Source: Bacteroidales bacterium
GTDB lineage: Bacteria > Bacteroidota > Bacteroidia > Bacteroidales > WCHB1-69
Direction of reading: 5' to 3'
NCBI GenBank assembly: GCA_031273515.1
Contig: JAISRU010000178.1
Coordinates: forward strand, 1-5,172
Length of the DNA stretch: 5,172 nucleotides
The notes under the pieces are model-generated. The model saw only the letters and a program-made list of their open reading frames with translations. It was not told the origin of the DNA and did no database searches. The position numbers and the translations under genes were made by a program. Positions 4,301 through 5,172 of this stretch are shown here, in pieces. How positions within the stretch are numbered: position 1 is the stretch's first letter; each line of letters begins with the position of its first letter.

Positions 4301-5172
4301 ATGATGTTGGTAAAAAAGTTTCGATGTTTATTGATTTTTGCATTGATTTTCAATGGTGTAGCTTTTGCTCAAAAAACTCCGGCAGCAGAGGCGGATAAAG
4401 CGTTTAATTCGTTTCAGTACCAAATTGCTGCGGATTTGTACAAAAAAGCGTATGGAAAGGTAAAAAAGAACCCCGTCGAACGACGCAGGATTATGTTTCG
4501 GATGGCAGAGTCGTATTCCATGATGGGCGATCTGAAAAAAGCCGAACAACAATACCTTCGATTGGAGAAGTTGAACTATCAAAAGGATAATCCTTTGATT
4601 TTTATGCGTCTTGGAGATATTTACAGGATCAGAAAAAATTATCCGATTGCATTGCAGTATTACGAAAAGTATAAAAATGTTCGTGCTGCCGATCCCCGTG
4701 TCGATTCACGGATAGAATCCTGCAAATTAGCGCCGCAATGGATAACGAATCCTACGCGTCACGAGGTCGAGAACATGAAGAAATTCAATACAATTCAAAG
4801 CGACTGGTCGCCTTCGTGGGGATTGCCAAGCAGAGAAAATCAGATTGTGTTTTCTTCTTCGCGTGAAGGCAGTACGGGAAAAGGAGCGGATGAATGGTCG
4901 GGACAATCGTTTTCCGATCTGTATATGTCGAATAAGCCCAAAAGTAAATTGGTCGATTTTCCGGGAGAATGGACAACGCCCGTACTCTTGGACAATGCAG
5001 GGATTGTCAATACCGACGCCAATGAAGGTGAATCTTCTTTTAATCCCAAAGGCACTACGCTGTATTTCACACGTTGTCCCAACGAAAAGAAAGCGGTTTC
5101 ATACTGTAAAATATATCAGGTAACGAAAAAAGGGAAATCGTGGGGAGAACCTGAAGAAATCAAAATCGGACC
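4301..5172 (+). CDS. porE: PorE-like T9SS envelope protein, N-terminal part (TPR + PD40), open at right edge
   Basis: Translation from the ATG at 4301 gives 290 codons plus two bases with no stop, so the C-terminus lies outside. The N-terminus MMLVKKFRCLLIFALIFNGVAFAQ is a signal peptide with cleavage expected after AFA (residue 23). Residues about 28-125 form tetratricopeptide-like helices: ADKAFNSFQYQIAADLYKKA, then FRMAESYSMMGDLKKAEQQY, then FMRLGDIYRIRKNYPIALQY. From about 165 the chain shows two PD40/WD40-like propeller strands, SDWSPSWG...NQIVFSSSREG (167-190) and ESSFNPKGTTLYFTR (244-258). Signal peptide, TPR, propeller, then (unseen) a regulatory-like domain and an OmpA C-terminal peptidoglycan-binding domain is the known architecture of PorE (PG1058) of Porphyromonas gingivalis, which links the type IX secretion apparatus to the cell wall. 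Other TPR-PD40-OmpA paralogues share this N-terminus, so the porE symbol is an inference. An in-frame second ATG at 4304 is an equally possible start. Confidence 0.7.
   Translation, partial: MMLVKKFRCLLIFALIFNGVAFAQKTPAAEADKAFNSFQYQIAADLYKKAYGKVKKNPVERRRIMFRMAESYSMMGDLKKAEQQYLRLEKLNYQKDNPLIFMRLGDIYRIRKNYPIALQYYEKYKNVRAADPRVDSRIESCKLAPQWITNPTRHEVENMKKFNTIQSDWSPSWGLPSRENQIVFSSSREGSTGKGADEWSGQSFSDLYMSNKPKSKLVDFPGEWTTPVLLDNAGIVNTDANEGESSFNPKGTTLYFTRCPNEKKAVSYCKIYQVTKKGKSWGEPEEIKIG

Noticed and set aside
4328..4582. 84-codon minus-strand open frame, and further frames at 4785-5123 on both strands
   Set aside because: They overlap the PorE-like gene, whose frame has a signal peptide, TPR motifs and PD40 motifs throughout.

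Overview
The window looks like a chromosomal segment from a member of the Bacteroidota, probably the order Bacteroidales. Three things point there. Five start-proximal sites match or nearly match the Bacteroidota -7 promoter element TAnnTTTG. Most genes lack a Shine-Dalgarno sequence. The right-hand gene encodes a TPR plus PD40 (beta-propeller) protein that resembles PorE, a component of the type IX secretion system (T9SS). No tRNA, rRNA, CRISPR array, transposase or phage gene was seen.

Layout, left to right. (1) Bases 1-180, minus strand: the first 60 codons of a hydrophobic, probably inner-membrane protein that runs off the left edge. (2) Bases 181-436: an AT-rich divergent promoter region. 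(3) Bases 437-1858, plus strand: a 473-aa exported, cysteine-rich protein of unknown function. (4) Bases 1859-1997: a convergent intergenic region with overlapping hairpins, one followed by a U-tract that would terminate the minus-strand gene. (5) Bases 1998-2996, minus strand: a 332-aa FMN-type TIM-barrel protein related to dihydroorotate dehydrogenase (DHOD) but lacking the usual catalytic Cys/Ser loop. (6) Bases 2997-3501: a 505-bp divergent intergenic region packed with repeats. (7) Bases 3502-4116, plus strand: a 204-aa exported protein that looks like a small outer-membrane beta-barrel. (8) Bases 4117-4300: a T-rich spacer with a promoter. (9) Bases 4301-5172, plus strand: the N-terminal 290 codons of the PorE-like protein, open at the right edge.

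The genes do not form one operon. Each appears to have its own promoter, and directions alternate (minus, plus, minus, plus, plus). Three of the five products carry export signals and would act in the envelope (the secreted Cys-rich protein, the small barrel, the PorE-like protein). The DHOD-like enzyme would be cytoplasmic.

The most unusual part is the 3061-3470 interval. It is bounded by a 29-bp imperfect terminal inverted repeat (25 of 29 positions match). Each end contains an outward-facing TATCTTTG promoter element, so the block may supply promoters to both flanking genes. Inside are a heptamer tandem array, a long imperfect hairpin, a CGCAGA/CACAGAG repeat tract, a further repeat-like stretch and a short direct repeat. 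This could be a MITE-like non-autonomous element or a nest of small interspersed repeats. I found no clear target-site duplication, and chance similarity of two divergent promoters remains a serious alternative.
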